From NCBI RefSeq assembly GCF_013284035.1, contig NZ_CP054141.1:4400518-4464517 (forward strand): 64,000 nucleotides of DNA. The letters run 5' to 3'. Positions 54,714 through 64,000 of this stretch are shown here, piece by piece. The position numbers were made by a program, and so were the translations under genes. Positions within the stretch are counted from its first letter, which is position 1, and every line of letters begins with the position of its first letter. The notes beneath the pieces are model-generated. The model saw only the letters and a list, made by a program, of their open reading frames with translations, did not search any database and was not told the DNA's origin. The DNA is from Flavobacterium sp. M31R6 (GTDB lineage: Bacteria > Bacteroidota > Bacteroidia > Flavobacteriales > Flavobacteriaceae).

Positions 54714-56240
54714 TTAATGTTTAAAATGACGTGTTCCTGTAAATACCATCGCAAGATTATTTTCATTGCAATAATTAATGCTCAATTCGTCTTTTATCGA
54801 TCCTCCTGGTTGAATCACCGCTGTTATTCCAGCTTTCTTTGCTATCTCAACGCAATCTGGGAATGGGAAAAAAGCATCACTTGCCATAGAAGCACCTTCC
54901 AAACTAAATCCAAAAACTTTTGCTTTTTCAATAGCTTGCAATAATGCATCTACTCTTGATGTTTGTCCTGTTCCCGAAGAGATTAAAGTACCGTTTTTAG
55001 CGAAGACAATCGTATTTGATTTAGTATTCTTACACACTTTAGAAGCGAAAATCAAATCTTCAATTTCTTGCTCTGTAGGTGCTGTTGTTGTAACGGTTTT
55101 TAAGTCTGATTTAGTATCAGTGATGTTGTTTCTTTCTTGAATCAATAATCCATTCAAACATGTTCTCACCTGTTTTTGAGGCAATTCAACATCATTTTGA
55201 ATTAAAATAATTCTATTTTTCTTTTCTTGTAAAATAGCAATTGCTTCTGCATCATAAGATGGCGCGATTACAACTTCACAGAATAATTTATTAATTTCAT
55301 TTGCGGTAGCCACATCAATTGTCGTATTAGCAATCAACACACCTCCAAAAGCAGAAGTAGGATCACAAGCCAACGCCACATTGTAAGCTTCAGAAATAGT
55401 ATCTCTTGTAGCTAATCCACAAGCATTGTTATGTTTTAAAATTGCAAATGTCGGTCCGTCAGTTTTAAACTCATGAATTAAGTTTACTGCAGCATCAACA
55501 TCCAACAAATTGTTATATGATAATTCTTTACCATGAACTTTGGTGAACATTGCGTCGAAATCTCCAAAGAAAAATCCTTTTTGATGTGGGTTTTCTCCAT
55601 ATCTCAATACTTGTCCATTTTCTATACTTGCTTTATAGATTGTTTCGTCAGTATTGAAATAATTAAAGATAGCACCGTCATAATGCGAAGAAACATGAAA
55701 AGCTTTGGTCGCCAATAATTTTCTGTCTGCCAATGTTGTTGCTCCATTTTGAGAGGTAATCATGTCCAAAAACAGACTATATTGATCCATTGAAGGAACG
55801 ATTACGGTATCTTTAAAGTTTTTTGCGGCAGCACGAATCAATGAAATACCACCAATATCTATTTTTTCAATAATAGCTGACTCACTAGCTCCTGAAGCAA
55901 CTGTTTTTTCAAAAGGATATAAATCAACAATTACCAAATCAATTTGCGGAATGTTGTATTCCTGCATTTGCTGTACATCGCTTTCATTATCTTGACGGTT
56001 TAAGATTCCCCCAAAAACCTTTGGATGCAATGTTTTAACTCTTCCTCCTAAAATTGAAGGATAAGAAGTAACATCTTCAACAGGGATAACAGGGATTCCT
56101 AAATTTTTAATGAATTCCTCGGTTCCTCCTGTAGAATAAAAAATTACATTTTGCTCATGCAATTTTCTCACAATTGGTTCAAGACCTTCTTTTGAAAAGA
56201 CCGAAATTAATGCTGATTGGATTGTTTTTGTTGTGTTCAT
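54714..56240 (-). CDS. purH: Bifunctional AICAR formyltransferase / IMP cyclohydrolase
   Basis: PurH catalyses the last two steps of IMP synthesis. The 508-residue protein has an N-terminal MGS-like cyclohydrolase domain (ALISVFSKEGLEPIVRKL, STGGTEEFIK, GGRVKTLHPKVFGGIL) and a C-terminal formyltransferase domain (LRYGENPHQKG, LKHNNACGLA, ASDAFFPFPDCVE, IQPGGSIKDE). Typical length. Confidence 0.96.
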   Translation of the reverse strand: MNTTKTIQSALISVFSKEGLEPIVRKLHEQNVIFYSTGGTEEFIKNLGIPVIPVEDVTSYPSILGGRVKTLHPKVFGGILNRQDNESDVQQMQEYNIPQIDLVIVDLYPFEKTVASGASESAIIEKIDIGGISLIRAAAKNFKDTVIVPSMDQYSLFLDMITSQNGATTLADRKLLATKAFHVSSHYDGAIFNYFNTDETIYKASIENGQVLRYGENPHQKGFFFGDFDAMFTKVHGKELSYNNLLDVDAAVNLIHEFKTDGPTFAILKHNNACGLATRDTISEAYNVALACDPTSAFGGVLIANTTIDVATANEINKLFCEVVIAPSYDAEAIAILQEKKNRIILIQNDVELPQKQVRTCLNGLLIQERNNITDTKSDLKTVTTTAPTEQEIEDLIFASKVCKNTKSNTIVFAKNGTLISSGTGQTSRVDALLQAIEKAKVFGFSLEGASMASDAFFPFPDCVEIAKKAGITAVIQPGGSIKDELSINYCNENNLAMVFTGTRHFKH

Positions 56241-56263
56241 TGAGTAGTTATGATTATAAAGTG

Positions 56264-56295
56264 CAAAAATAGTTTTTTTTGATAATATAATTCAA
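56264..56295 (-). promoter_or_regulatory. Candidate purH promoter
   Basis: TATTTTTG (56264-56271, minus strand) fits the -7 box; TTG (56293-56295) lies 21 bases upstream as a weak -33 box. Confidence 0.45.
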
Positions 56296-56486
56296 TAAAA
56301 AATATGTAACAATGTCTTAAAATAACATACCTATTGTTAAATGTATTTTTTTTTGGTTTTTGAAACCGCTGCGATGAAATTTCTTCTTAATTAAAATAAA
56401 AAAAGCGGTTCCTGACAACCAAATTTTAAATACTTTTCGGAAGAAATAAAAAGATAGAATTTTACACTAATACAAATTCAAAAAAC

Positions 56487-57734
56487 ATGCTAGTTTACCT
56501 ACGATTATTAAAAGAGAGTTTTGGTTTTGCCATGAATGCTTTACGCAGTAATAAATTAAGAACATTACTTTCTTTATTGGGGGTTACTATTGGTATATTC
56601 TCTATAATAGCTGTACTTGCGGCAGTAGATTCTTTGGACAGAAAAATTTCAAAAGAGTTAAGCAGTCTGGATAAAAATACTATTTATTTATTGAAATTTT
56701 CTTTTGGCCCGTCGGATATCCCACAGTGGAAAAGAGAGCAATTCCCCAATGTAAAATACACTGAATATGTCTACCTAAAAAACGCAATGACCCATACAGA
56801 CCAATTAGGATATCAAATATTCACCAAAAGGGAATCGATAAAATACGAATCCAAAACAGTGAGTGATGTAAATATTGTTCCTGTTTCTTATGAGTTTATA
56901 GACATCCAGGGATTGGAATTTGAAAAGGGAAGATTTTATAATGAATCCGAAGCGAACTCAGGAACTCCTGTTATTGTAATTGGTAACGATATTGCTAAAT
57001 CACTTTTTGATGACTCAGAACCCCTAGGTAAAAATGTAAGATTGTATGGCCAACGATTTACCGTTATAGGTGTTTTAAAGAAGGAAGGCTCTTCAATTGG
57101 CGACAGCAATGACGGCGCAGCTTTTATTCCCGTTAATTTTGTGCGCAGGCTGTATGGCGATAATAATCCAAATTTAACGAATGTAATTATATTCAAACCC
57201 GAAAAAGGGGTAGATATGGAAGAATATAAAAGTGAGATAACACAAAAATTAAGAAATTTTAGAGGATTGAAAGCCGGCGAAATTGATAATTTCTTCATTA
57301 ATGTTTTTGGTGGATTTCTAGAACTTATCGATAACATTATTAGTCAGATGAACGTGGTTGGCTGGATTATCAGTGGCTTTTCATTACTGGTGGGTGGTTT
57401 CGGAATTGCGAACATTATGTTTGTTTCCGTAAAAGAACGCACCAACCTCATTGGGATTCAAAAATCATTGGGAGCCAAAAATCGTTTTATATTGTTTCAA
57501 TTTTTATTCGAAGCCATAATACTTTCTGTATTGGGAGGAATTATTGGTTTATTTATGGTTTGGATAATTGCTATGATTTTGACAAAGGTGTTAGACTTTG
57601 AATTTGTTTTGGGACTTGGAAACATTCTTTTAGGAACAGGCCTAGCTGCTGTTATAGGACTTATTTCAGGAATCCTTCCAGCTATTAGCGCATCTAAACT
57701 AGATCCTGTGGAAGCCATTCGAACTGGAATGTAA
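56487..57734 (+). CDS. ABC transporter permease (MacB/FtsX type)
   Basis: A 415-residue protein with one N-terminal helix (LRSNKLRTLLSLLGVTIGIF), a periplasmic core domain at about 50-270, and three C-terminal helices with the FtsX signature (GIQKSLGAKNRFILFQFLFE, LDPVEAIRTGM). It resembles the permeases of MacB-type transporters that move peptides, lipoproteins or drugs. No ATPase gene is adjacent, so its partner lies elsewhere. Confidence 0.88.
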   Translation: MLVYLRLLKESFGFAMNALRSNKLRTLLSLLGVTIGIFSIIAVLAAVDSLDRKISKELSSLDKNTIYLLKFSFGPSDIPQWKREQFPNVKYTEYVYLKNAMTHTDQLGYQIFTKRESIKYESKTVSDVNIVPVSYEFIDIQGLEFEKGRFYNESEANSGTPVIVIGNDIAKSLFDDSEPLGKNVRLYGQRFTVIGVLKKEGSSIGDSNDGAAFIPVNFVRRLYGDNNPNLTNVIIFKPEKGVDMEEYKSEITQKLRNFRGLKAGEIDNFFINVFGGFLELIDNIISQMNVVGWIISGFSLLVGGFGIANIMFVSVKERTNLIGIQKSLGAKNRFILFQFLFEAIILSVLGGIIGLFMVWIIAMILTKVLDFEFVLGLGNILLGTGLAAVIGLISGILPAISASKLDPVEAIRTGM

Positions 57735-57831
57735 CATATTACGTTTTTGTTATTTAATTGTAAATTTTGAAGACTAGAAATAATTAGGTATTTTTGGTAG
57801 GCAGACCTATTTAAATTAAAAAAATAAATAA

Positions 57832-58716
57832 ATGAGTTTTATCCTAAAATCTGTTGATACTGTTGAATCTATTTCTAGAGAAGATTTTAAAAAAAATTAT
57901 TTAGATAAAAGAAAGCCATTAATCATAAAAGGGCTAACTAAGGATTGGCCTGCAAGAGAAAAATGGTCTACCGATTATTTCAAGGAAATCGCGGGAGATA
58001 TTGAAGTAAAACTAGTAGATAATTCCAAAGCTGATCCTACCAAAGTTATCAATGCTTCTATTGCCAGTATGAAATTTTGCGAATATTTGGATTTAATAAA
58101 AAAAGAACCAACAGACTTGCGTATTTTTTTCTTTAATCTTTTCAAACACAGACCCGACTTACTTAATGATGTAAAAGTTCCCAAAGAATTGATGGGCGGA
58201 TTTATAGAAAGCATGCCAGCCATGTTTTTTGGAGGTTCCCGGGCTATCACCTTTTTACATTATGATATCGACTTACCACATCTTTTCCACACTCATTTTG
58301 GAGGAAGAAAACACATTATATTATTTGACTACAAATGGAAAAAAAGGCTCTACTGCATTCCCAATACGACCTATGCTTTAGAAGATTATGATGTTGCCAA
58401 TCCAGATTTCGAAAAATTCCCCGCACTAAAAGGAGTTGAAGGTTATGAAGTTTTTCTGGAACACGGAGACACCTTGTTTATGCCAACCGGAATGTGGCAC
58501 TGGATGCGGTATATTGACGGCTCTTTCTCCCTGACGCTTCGTGCATGGGATCGATCTATTACACGTAAAATAGCCAGTGTTTGGAGTTTATTCATGCATG
58601 GCGCTGTAGACAGTGCTATAAAAGTAACCTTCAAAAGCCGTTATGCCAAATGGAGAGAAAAACTGGTATTTAAAATAGCCGAAAAAGAGCTCAAAAAAGG
58701 AAGACCAAAAAAGTAG
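57832..58716 (+). CDS. Cupin-like JmjC-type oxygenase-fold protein
   Basis: A 294-residue protein with the double-stranded beta-helix of the cupin_8/JmjC group. Metal-site candidates are HYDIDLPHLF (HxD) and a later histidine in PTGMWHWMRY. The N-terminal RKPLIIKGLTKDWPA is typical of this group. Members hydroxylate proteins or RNA, or are uncharacterised; the target here is unknown. Confidence 0.82.
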   Translation: MSFILKSVDTVESISREDFKKNYLDKRKPLIIKGLTKDWPAREKWSTDYFKEIAGDIEVKLVDNSKADPTKVINASIASMKFCEYLDLIKKEPTDLRIFFFNLFKHRPDLLNDVKVPKELMGGFIESMPAMFFGGSRAITFLHYDIDLPHLFHTHFGGRKHIILFDYKWKKRLYCIPNTTYALEDYDVANPDFEKFPALKGVEGYEVFLEHGDTLFMPTGMWHWMRYIDGSFSLTLRAWDRSITRKIASVWSLFMHGAVDSAIKVTFKSRYAKWREKLVFKIAEKELKKGRPKK

Positions 58717-58727
58717 TTATAAAATAA

Positions 58728-58752
58728 AAAATCCCGATTGCTCGGGATTTTC
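58728..58752. terminator. Bidirectional terminator between the JmjC-like gene and accD
   Basis: AATCCCGA (58730-58737) pairs with TCGGGATT (58742-58749) around a 4-base loop, with an A run before and Ts after. The genes on both sides are convergent. Confidence 0.8.
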
Positions 58753-58754
58753 AT

Positions 58755-59609
58755 TTATCTAATATCATTGTTTTGAATCAAATCGATATATAAGTTAATT
58801 TTATCTTTCAATTCTTTTCTAGGCGTAATAAAATCCAAGAAACCATGTTCGAGAAGAAACTCGGCAGTTTGAAATCCTTCAGGCAAATCCTTACCTGTCG
58901 TATCTCTCACCACACGTGGACCAGCAAAACCAATTAAGGCACCTGGCTCAGAAATATTGATATCTCCCAACATTGCATAAGAAGCAGTTGTTCCTCCAGT
59001 AGTTGGATCAGTACAAAGTGAGATATAAGGTAATTTAGCTTCGGCTAGTTGCGCCAATTTTACAGATGTTTTTGCCAATTGCATTAAAGAATAAGCAGCT
59101 TCCATCATTCTGGCACCTCCTGATTTGGATATCATTACAAAAGGCAATCTGTTTTTGATAGCATGATCAATTCCTCTTGCAATTTTTTCTCCAACAACTG
59201 CTCCCATAGATCCACCAATAAAGGCAAAATCCATACAGCATATTACCAATTCTCTTCCTTTGGATTTTCCAACTCCAGTGCGCACCGCATCTTTAAGTTG
59301 TGTTTTTTCCATCACCTCTTTCAATCGATCTGCATATTTTTTGGTATCAACAAAATGCAATGGATCTTTAGAAGTCATATTTTTATCTAATTCAACAAAC
59401 TCATTATTGTCAAATAAAATATCAAAATAGGCTTCACTCCCAATTCTAACATGGAAACCATCTTCGGGACTTACAAATAGATTACGCGCTAATTCTTCAG
59501 CATCGATAATTTTCCCTGTAGGTGATTTGTACCAAAGTCCTTTTGGAATGTCCATTTTGTCTTCGGTAGCCGTAGTGATTCCTTTTTCTTTTCTTTTAAA
59601 CCAAGCCAT
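58755..59609 (-). CDS. accD: Acetyl-CoA carboxylase carboxyltransferase subunit beta
   Basis: AccD forms malonyl-CoA together with AccA. The 284-residue crotonase-fold body is normal: [74 protein letters not shown]. The N-terminal four-cysteine zinc ribbon of the family is present in outline ([31 protein letters not shown]), but all four cysteines are replaced, so it should not bind zinc. Confidence 0.94.
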   Translation of the reverse strand: MAWFKRKEKGITTATEDKMDIPKGLWYKSPTGKIIDAEELARNLFVSPEDGFHVRIGSEAYFDILFDNNEFVELDKNMTSKDPLHFVDTKKYADRLKEVMEKTQLKDAVRTGVGKSKGRELVICCMDFAFIGGSMGAVVGEKIARGIDHAIKNRLPFVMISKSGGARMMEAAYSLMQLAKTSVKLAQLAEAKLPYISLCTDPTTGGTTASYAMLGDINISEPGALIGFAGPRVVRDTTGKDLPEGFQTAEFLLEHGFLDFITPRKELKDKINLYIDLIQNNDIR

Positions 59610-59679
59610 CTTTTTTTATTTTAGATCAAAATTTCAGATTTTAGATTTCTCATTGAAGTCTAAAATCTGAAATGTAAAA

Positions 59680-60747
<1,068 letters not shown>

Positions 60748-60796
60748 TGTAATTTTTCTTTTAATTGTTTTTTTTTAGTTTTTAGATTATAGTTTG

Positions 60797-60804
60797 CAAA
60801 AATA
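60797..60804 (-). promoter_or_regulatory. -7 box of the fbaA promoter
   Basis: TATTTTTG on the minus strand, 50 bases before the fbaA ATG; the -33 box is weak. Confidence 0.45.
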
Positions 60805-60819
60805 AGAATTAATTAGCAC

Positions 60820-63447
60820 TTAGAAAGGGTAATTGATACCAAAATTAAATACTGAATTTGCAAAATTATATTGAGTGAACCATCTATCGCCCATTTCTAA
60901 GGCAGGATTGTATGTTTTGAATCCCATATCTACTCTAACCGCAAAAAAGCCTAAATCATATCGTATCCCAAATCCAGTACCCAAAGCCATTTCTTTTAAA
61001 TCTTCTATCGAATTAAATTTTGCAGGCTCATAGTTCACTACATCCAAAACATTCCAAATGTTTCCTGCGTCGGCAAAAAGAGCTCCATTCCATTTTCCGG
61101 CAATTAGAAATCGGTATTCACCACTAATTGCAATTTTCATATTGGCTTCATTAAAGTCATTAGAAAAAGAACTGCTCCCTGGCCCCAAATTATAAGGCTG
61201 CCATGCTCTATTATCATTAGCCCCTCCTGCATAATAACTCTTCGAAAAAGGAATTGAATTAGAATTTCCATAAGGAATTGCAATACCAAAAAAAGCTCTC
61301 ATCGCAAATACATTTGCCTTATTTACATTCCAATGTTTAATAAATCAAATTCCGTTTTTATATATTCCGAATATTCTAAATTGAAAATTTCATAGTTCCC
61401 ATTTTCGTTTTTAGGAATGTTGCTTACGTTTGAAATTAAAGACAGTAATGTTCCTGCAGATTCTATTTTGGTTCTAAAAGTATAAAAGGTATTGTCTTGT
61501 AAATCTTTCTTACTTGTTTTCGTGAAATTAAAATTGGTTGCCAAAATAAAGTCATTATCGGTAAGTCTTATTCTTTGCTGCTCAATGTTACTTACATCTT
61601 GGTATTCTTGATTATCTGGTCTCAAAACTGTCTGCAGTGCTAAAACATCTTTTGTAAAACCAGAGGTTCCGCTTTCAATAATCAAATTATTGTCTCCATC
61701 AACATAACTTGTATTGGTATTATATGTTTTCCCAATATTATTCAAAGCATCATAGGAGCTATTATAGACATGAAAATAATTTTCAGGATTCAGATTGCGC
61801 ACATACTGAAAATTTAATATGTCAAATCTCGTAGTAGTGTTCTTTTTAGGTGTCCAGTTATAAGAAAGCGACCCGGTAAAATTCTCTTTATCCAATCCAA
61901 TATTGGTTTGCTTAGAAAGACCTAGACTAAACACCGTGGACGGTATCATGCTTTTCGGAATTATTTTTTCCGTTTTAACGGGAAATAGAATTCGTGGGAA
62001 GTTCAGCTTGGCATCTAAACCATATTCTGATACATTAAAAAAACTATCATTTGAATCAGCAATATCATTTGAAGCACCTATATTTCCTCTGGCCGAAAGC
62101 TCTAAAGTCTCAGCACCATTAAAAACATTTCGGATTGTTTCCGTAATACTACCCGTAATCCCAAAATCTTCTATATTCGAATGCGTAACATCCAAAGTAT
62201 AGCCAAAACTGTATTTTTTGCGGGGAGTTAAATAAATCTTGGCAACCAAGGACTCACCTAATGTGTCTTTCGGGTCAACCTGATATTGTATGGTGGGATA
62301 ATTAAATATCTTTAAATTATTCAAATACCGAGTAGTCAAAACGGTTTTGTTGTCATTAAAGAAACTTCCCTTAGTTAGGAAAACGGCGTCTGTTATAGCA
62401 TGCGGGCGGTATTTGATTTTTTCATATCCATACAAATTCATGTTGTTATACGTCACACTATCTTTAATTGCTAAATCATGTCTTTCCGGCTTATAATCGG
62501 TGTAAATTTTAATCTCGCTGATTTTATATAATTTAAATGGCTCTGTCTTGGTAGAATCATTTTCCTGATAAGAATAATCTCCAACATTCAAGGTTACATT
62601 AGCCTTGTCTTTTTATTTATGGTATCAATATCAAAAGTGACATAATTAGCCTGAAAACGATAAGCTCCATGGTTTCTAAAAAGAGTGGTTATTCGATTTT
62701 TTTCACCTTCAAAATCTTCGGTTTTATATTGTTTACCAGGAACGATAAGCGATTTTGAAGTTTTATAAATAGAGTCTAAAACAGGTGTTTCAATCGCCGT
62801 CCTTAAGGAATCAATAAAATAAGGATTTCCAGTTGTCAGATAGTATTTTAATTTTGCGTTTTTAGGAGCTAAAGAATCTCGCTTATAGGTTGCATCGACA
62901 TCAAAGTAACCATTGTTAAAATAATAACTTTTAAGTCTTACTAGTGATTTTTTAGCTTTTAAGGTATCCAAAATTACAGGAGCTTCCCCCGTTTCTTTTA
63001 AAAAATTATGAAACCCCAGATACCAAAAAGATTTACGAAGTCCTTCAATTTGTTTTGCCGAAAGCCATTTGACTTCCCTATCGTATTTCTTTTTATTGTT
63101 TAAATATTTTAAATTGAATGTAGAATCAGGATTTGGATTGGCCAAATTATACAAATTCAATAAAATCGATAGCCTATTAAGGGCACTTTACTGTTTGGTT
63201 GCTGGTACAACTGATCATATATGGTTTGATTCTTGAGCAATTTGCCATTTTCAAAGATTTCATTTTTGACAAGGAGCTGTTTTCTGGCAGGAACCCGCTT
63301 TTCCGAATTACAAGCATAGAAAAGAACACTAATTAGGATAAATAGTGATATTTTTGCAAGACTCTTTTTCTTCTCAAAAAATATGGATTGCCCAAGATAC
63401 CCAGCAAACCGCTTTTTTGTTTTAGAGGAAGAAAAAAATTTATTCAT
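60820..63447 (-). pseudogene. tamL: TamL-type outer-membrane assembly lipoprotein, three single-base frameshifts
   Basis: The pieces 63157-63447, 62594-63160, 61323-62591 and 60820-61302 together encode one BamA/TamA-superfamily protein of about 875 residues. It has a type II signal peptide with lipobox LFYAC (typical of TamL), POTRA-like domains (YNLANPNPDS, LKETGEAPVILDTLKAKKS) and a C-terminal barrel with GGANDNRAWQPYNLGPGS. Each junction is restored by adding one base: near 63158-63162, in the A run at 62610-62614 (minus strand AAAAA), and near 61336-61338. Either the gene is decaying or the assembly has homopolymer errors. Confidence 0.87.
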
Positions 63448-63477
63448 GAGGGGACTCGTATTATAGAATATTTAATT

Positions 63478-63485
63478 CAAAAGTA
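63478..63485 (-). promoter_or_regulatory. -7 box of the tamL promoter
   Basis: TACTTTTG on the minus strand matches the consensus, 30 bases before the tamL start and inside the 47-base divergent spacer with the RNA methyltransferase gene. Confidence 0.55.
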
Positions 63486-63494
63486 CATTTTTTT

Positions 63495-64000
63495 ATGCTT
63501 AGTAAAAACCAAATAAAGCTTATATCCAGTTTGCAACAAAAAAAACATCGTTTTGCAAATCAATTGTTTTTTGCCGAGGGTGTAAAAGTAATTCAAGAAT
63601 TAGTAAAATCAAATTTTGAATTAGAACATCTTTATACAACCAATGAAGATTTTAAGGATGTCGCCTCTCTCAAAAGGAGTATTATTTCAGAAAATGAATT
63701 AAATAAAATTAGTGCTTTGTCCACACCGAATACCTGTTTAGCAGTATTCAAAATTCCTTTAGAAAAAAAAATAATCGAGTCTGGACTTGTTGTTGCACTT
63801 GACTCTATTCGTGATCCCGGTAATTTGGGGACTATTCTCAGACTGTGCGATTGGTTTGGAATCCAGCAACTGGTATGCTCAAGAGAAACGGTTGATATTT
63901 ACAATCCGAAAGTCGTTCAAGCCACAATGGGTTCGATTGCTAGAGTAAATGTCAATTATGTTGACCTAGATACCTTTATAACAAAAACTAAATTACCTGT
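63495..64000 (+). CDS. TrmH/SpoU-family RNA 2'-O-methyltransferase, N-terminal part (runs off the window)
   Basis: The ATG at 63495-63497 (MLSKNQIKLISSLQQKKHR) opens a frame that continues to the window end (168 residues seen). Residues 1 to about 90 form the L30e-like RNA-binding domain (FFAEGVKVIQELV), and the SPOUT domain begins with DSIRDPGNLGTILRLCDWFG and ends here near VVQATMGSIARV, the SAM-binding knot motifs of the family. The target RNA is not determinable. Confidence 0.9.
   Translation, partial: MLSKNQIKLISSLQQKKHRFANQLFFAEGVKVIQELVKSNFELEHLYTTNEDFKDVASLKRSIISENELNKISALSTPNTCLAVFKIPLEKKIIESGLVVALDSIRDPGNLGTILRLCDWFGIQQLVCSRETVDIYNPKVVQATMGSIARVNVNYVDLDTFITKTKLP

Overview
The window is a low-GC chromosomal segment from a member of the Bacteroidota, most likely Flavobacterium or a close relative. 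The markers are a gliding-motility gene (gldA), a TamL-type outer-membrane assembly lipoprotein, a GLPGLI protein paired with an outer-membrane beta-barrel, methionine synthase split into two proteins, an AccD without zinc-finger cysteines, and many promoters of the Bacteroidota form TTTG-N17-20-TAnnTTTG. No rRNA, tRNA, CRISPR array, prophage or insertion sequence was seen.

Layout. 1-5.2 kb (minus): start of rsgA, then an aromatic amino-acid operon pheA, aminotransferase, tyrA, DAHP synthase/chorismate mutase. 5.5-12.3 kb: a dicarboxylate symporter, gldA, a membrane protein, an AraC-type regulator, an esterase and a PLP-dependent decarboxylase. 12.6-20.5 kb: metF and the two halves of metH, separated by a K+ channel, a Na+/H+ antiporter and a small secreted protein; a SAM-I riboswitch precedes the N-terminal half. 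20.7-21.2 kb: a toxin-antitoxin pair between direct repeats. 21.3-29.6 kb: one sulfate-assimilation and siroheme operon (cysH, cysD, cysN, sulfite reductase, cobA, precorrin-2 dehydrogenase, a flavin reductase) with an Rrf2 regulator upstream. 31.3-43.1 kb: a methionine locus with two paralogous modules, SAM-I riboswitch-metX-thrA-osmC-metZ and Met/Cys leader-metY-metX-hom-fatty-acid hydroxylase, plus a decayed third metY with its own leader. 43.4-44.9 kb (plus): metK under a SAM-II riboswitch. 45-48.6 kb: an outer-membrane beta-barrel and a GLPGLI protein. 49-56.2 kb: rodA, mrdA, mreD, mreC, mreB and purH. 56.5-64 kb: an ABC permease, a JmjC-like protein, accD, fbaA, a frameshifted tamL and the start of an RNA methyltransferase.

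The most interesting content lies in the untranslated leaders. pheA is preceded by a short reading frame, MSNNRFYFSNSFYFFFRK, then a terminator hairpin and a competing antiterminator: a complete Phe/Tyr attenuator. metY is preceded by a leader peptide ending MMMCCMMCMCIPIPYCQK with a four-segment antiterminator/terminator layout, and a diverged copy of the same device sits in front of the truncated metY. Sulfur and methionine metabolism in this window is therefore controlled by at least three kinds of cis-acting RNA: SAM-I aptamers, a SAM-II aptamer and Met/Cys-sensing leader peptides.

The spacers also hold several families of dispersed palindromic repeats, one of which shows compensatory stem changes between its two copies. 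metY carries one single-base frameshift and tamL three, which means either decay or base-calling errors.
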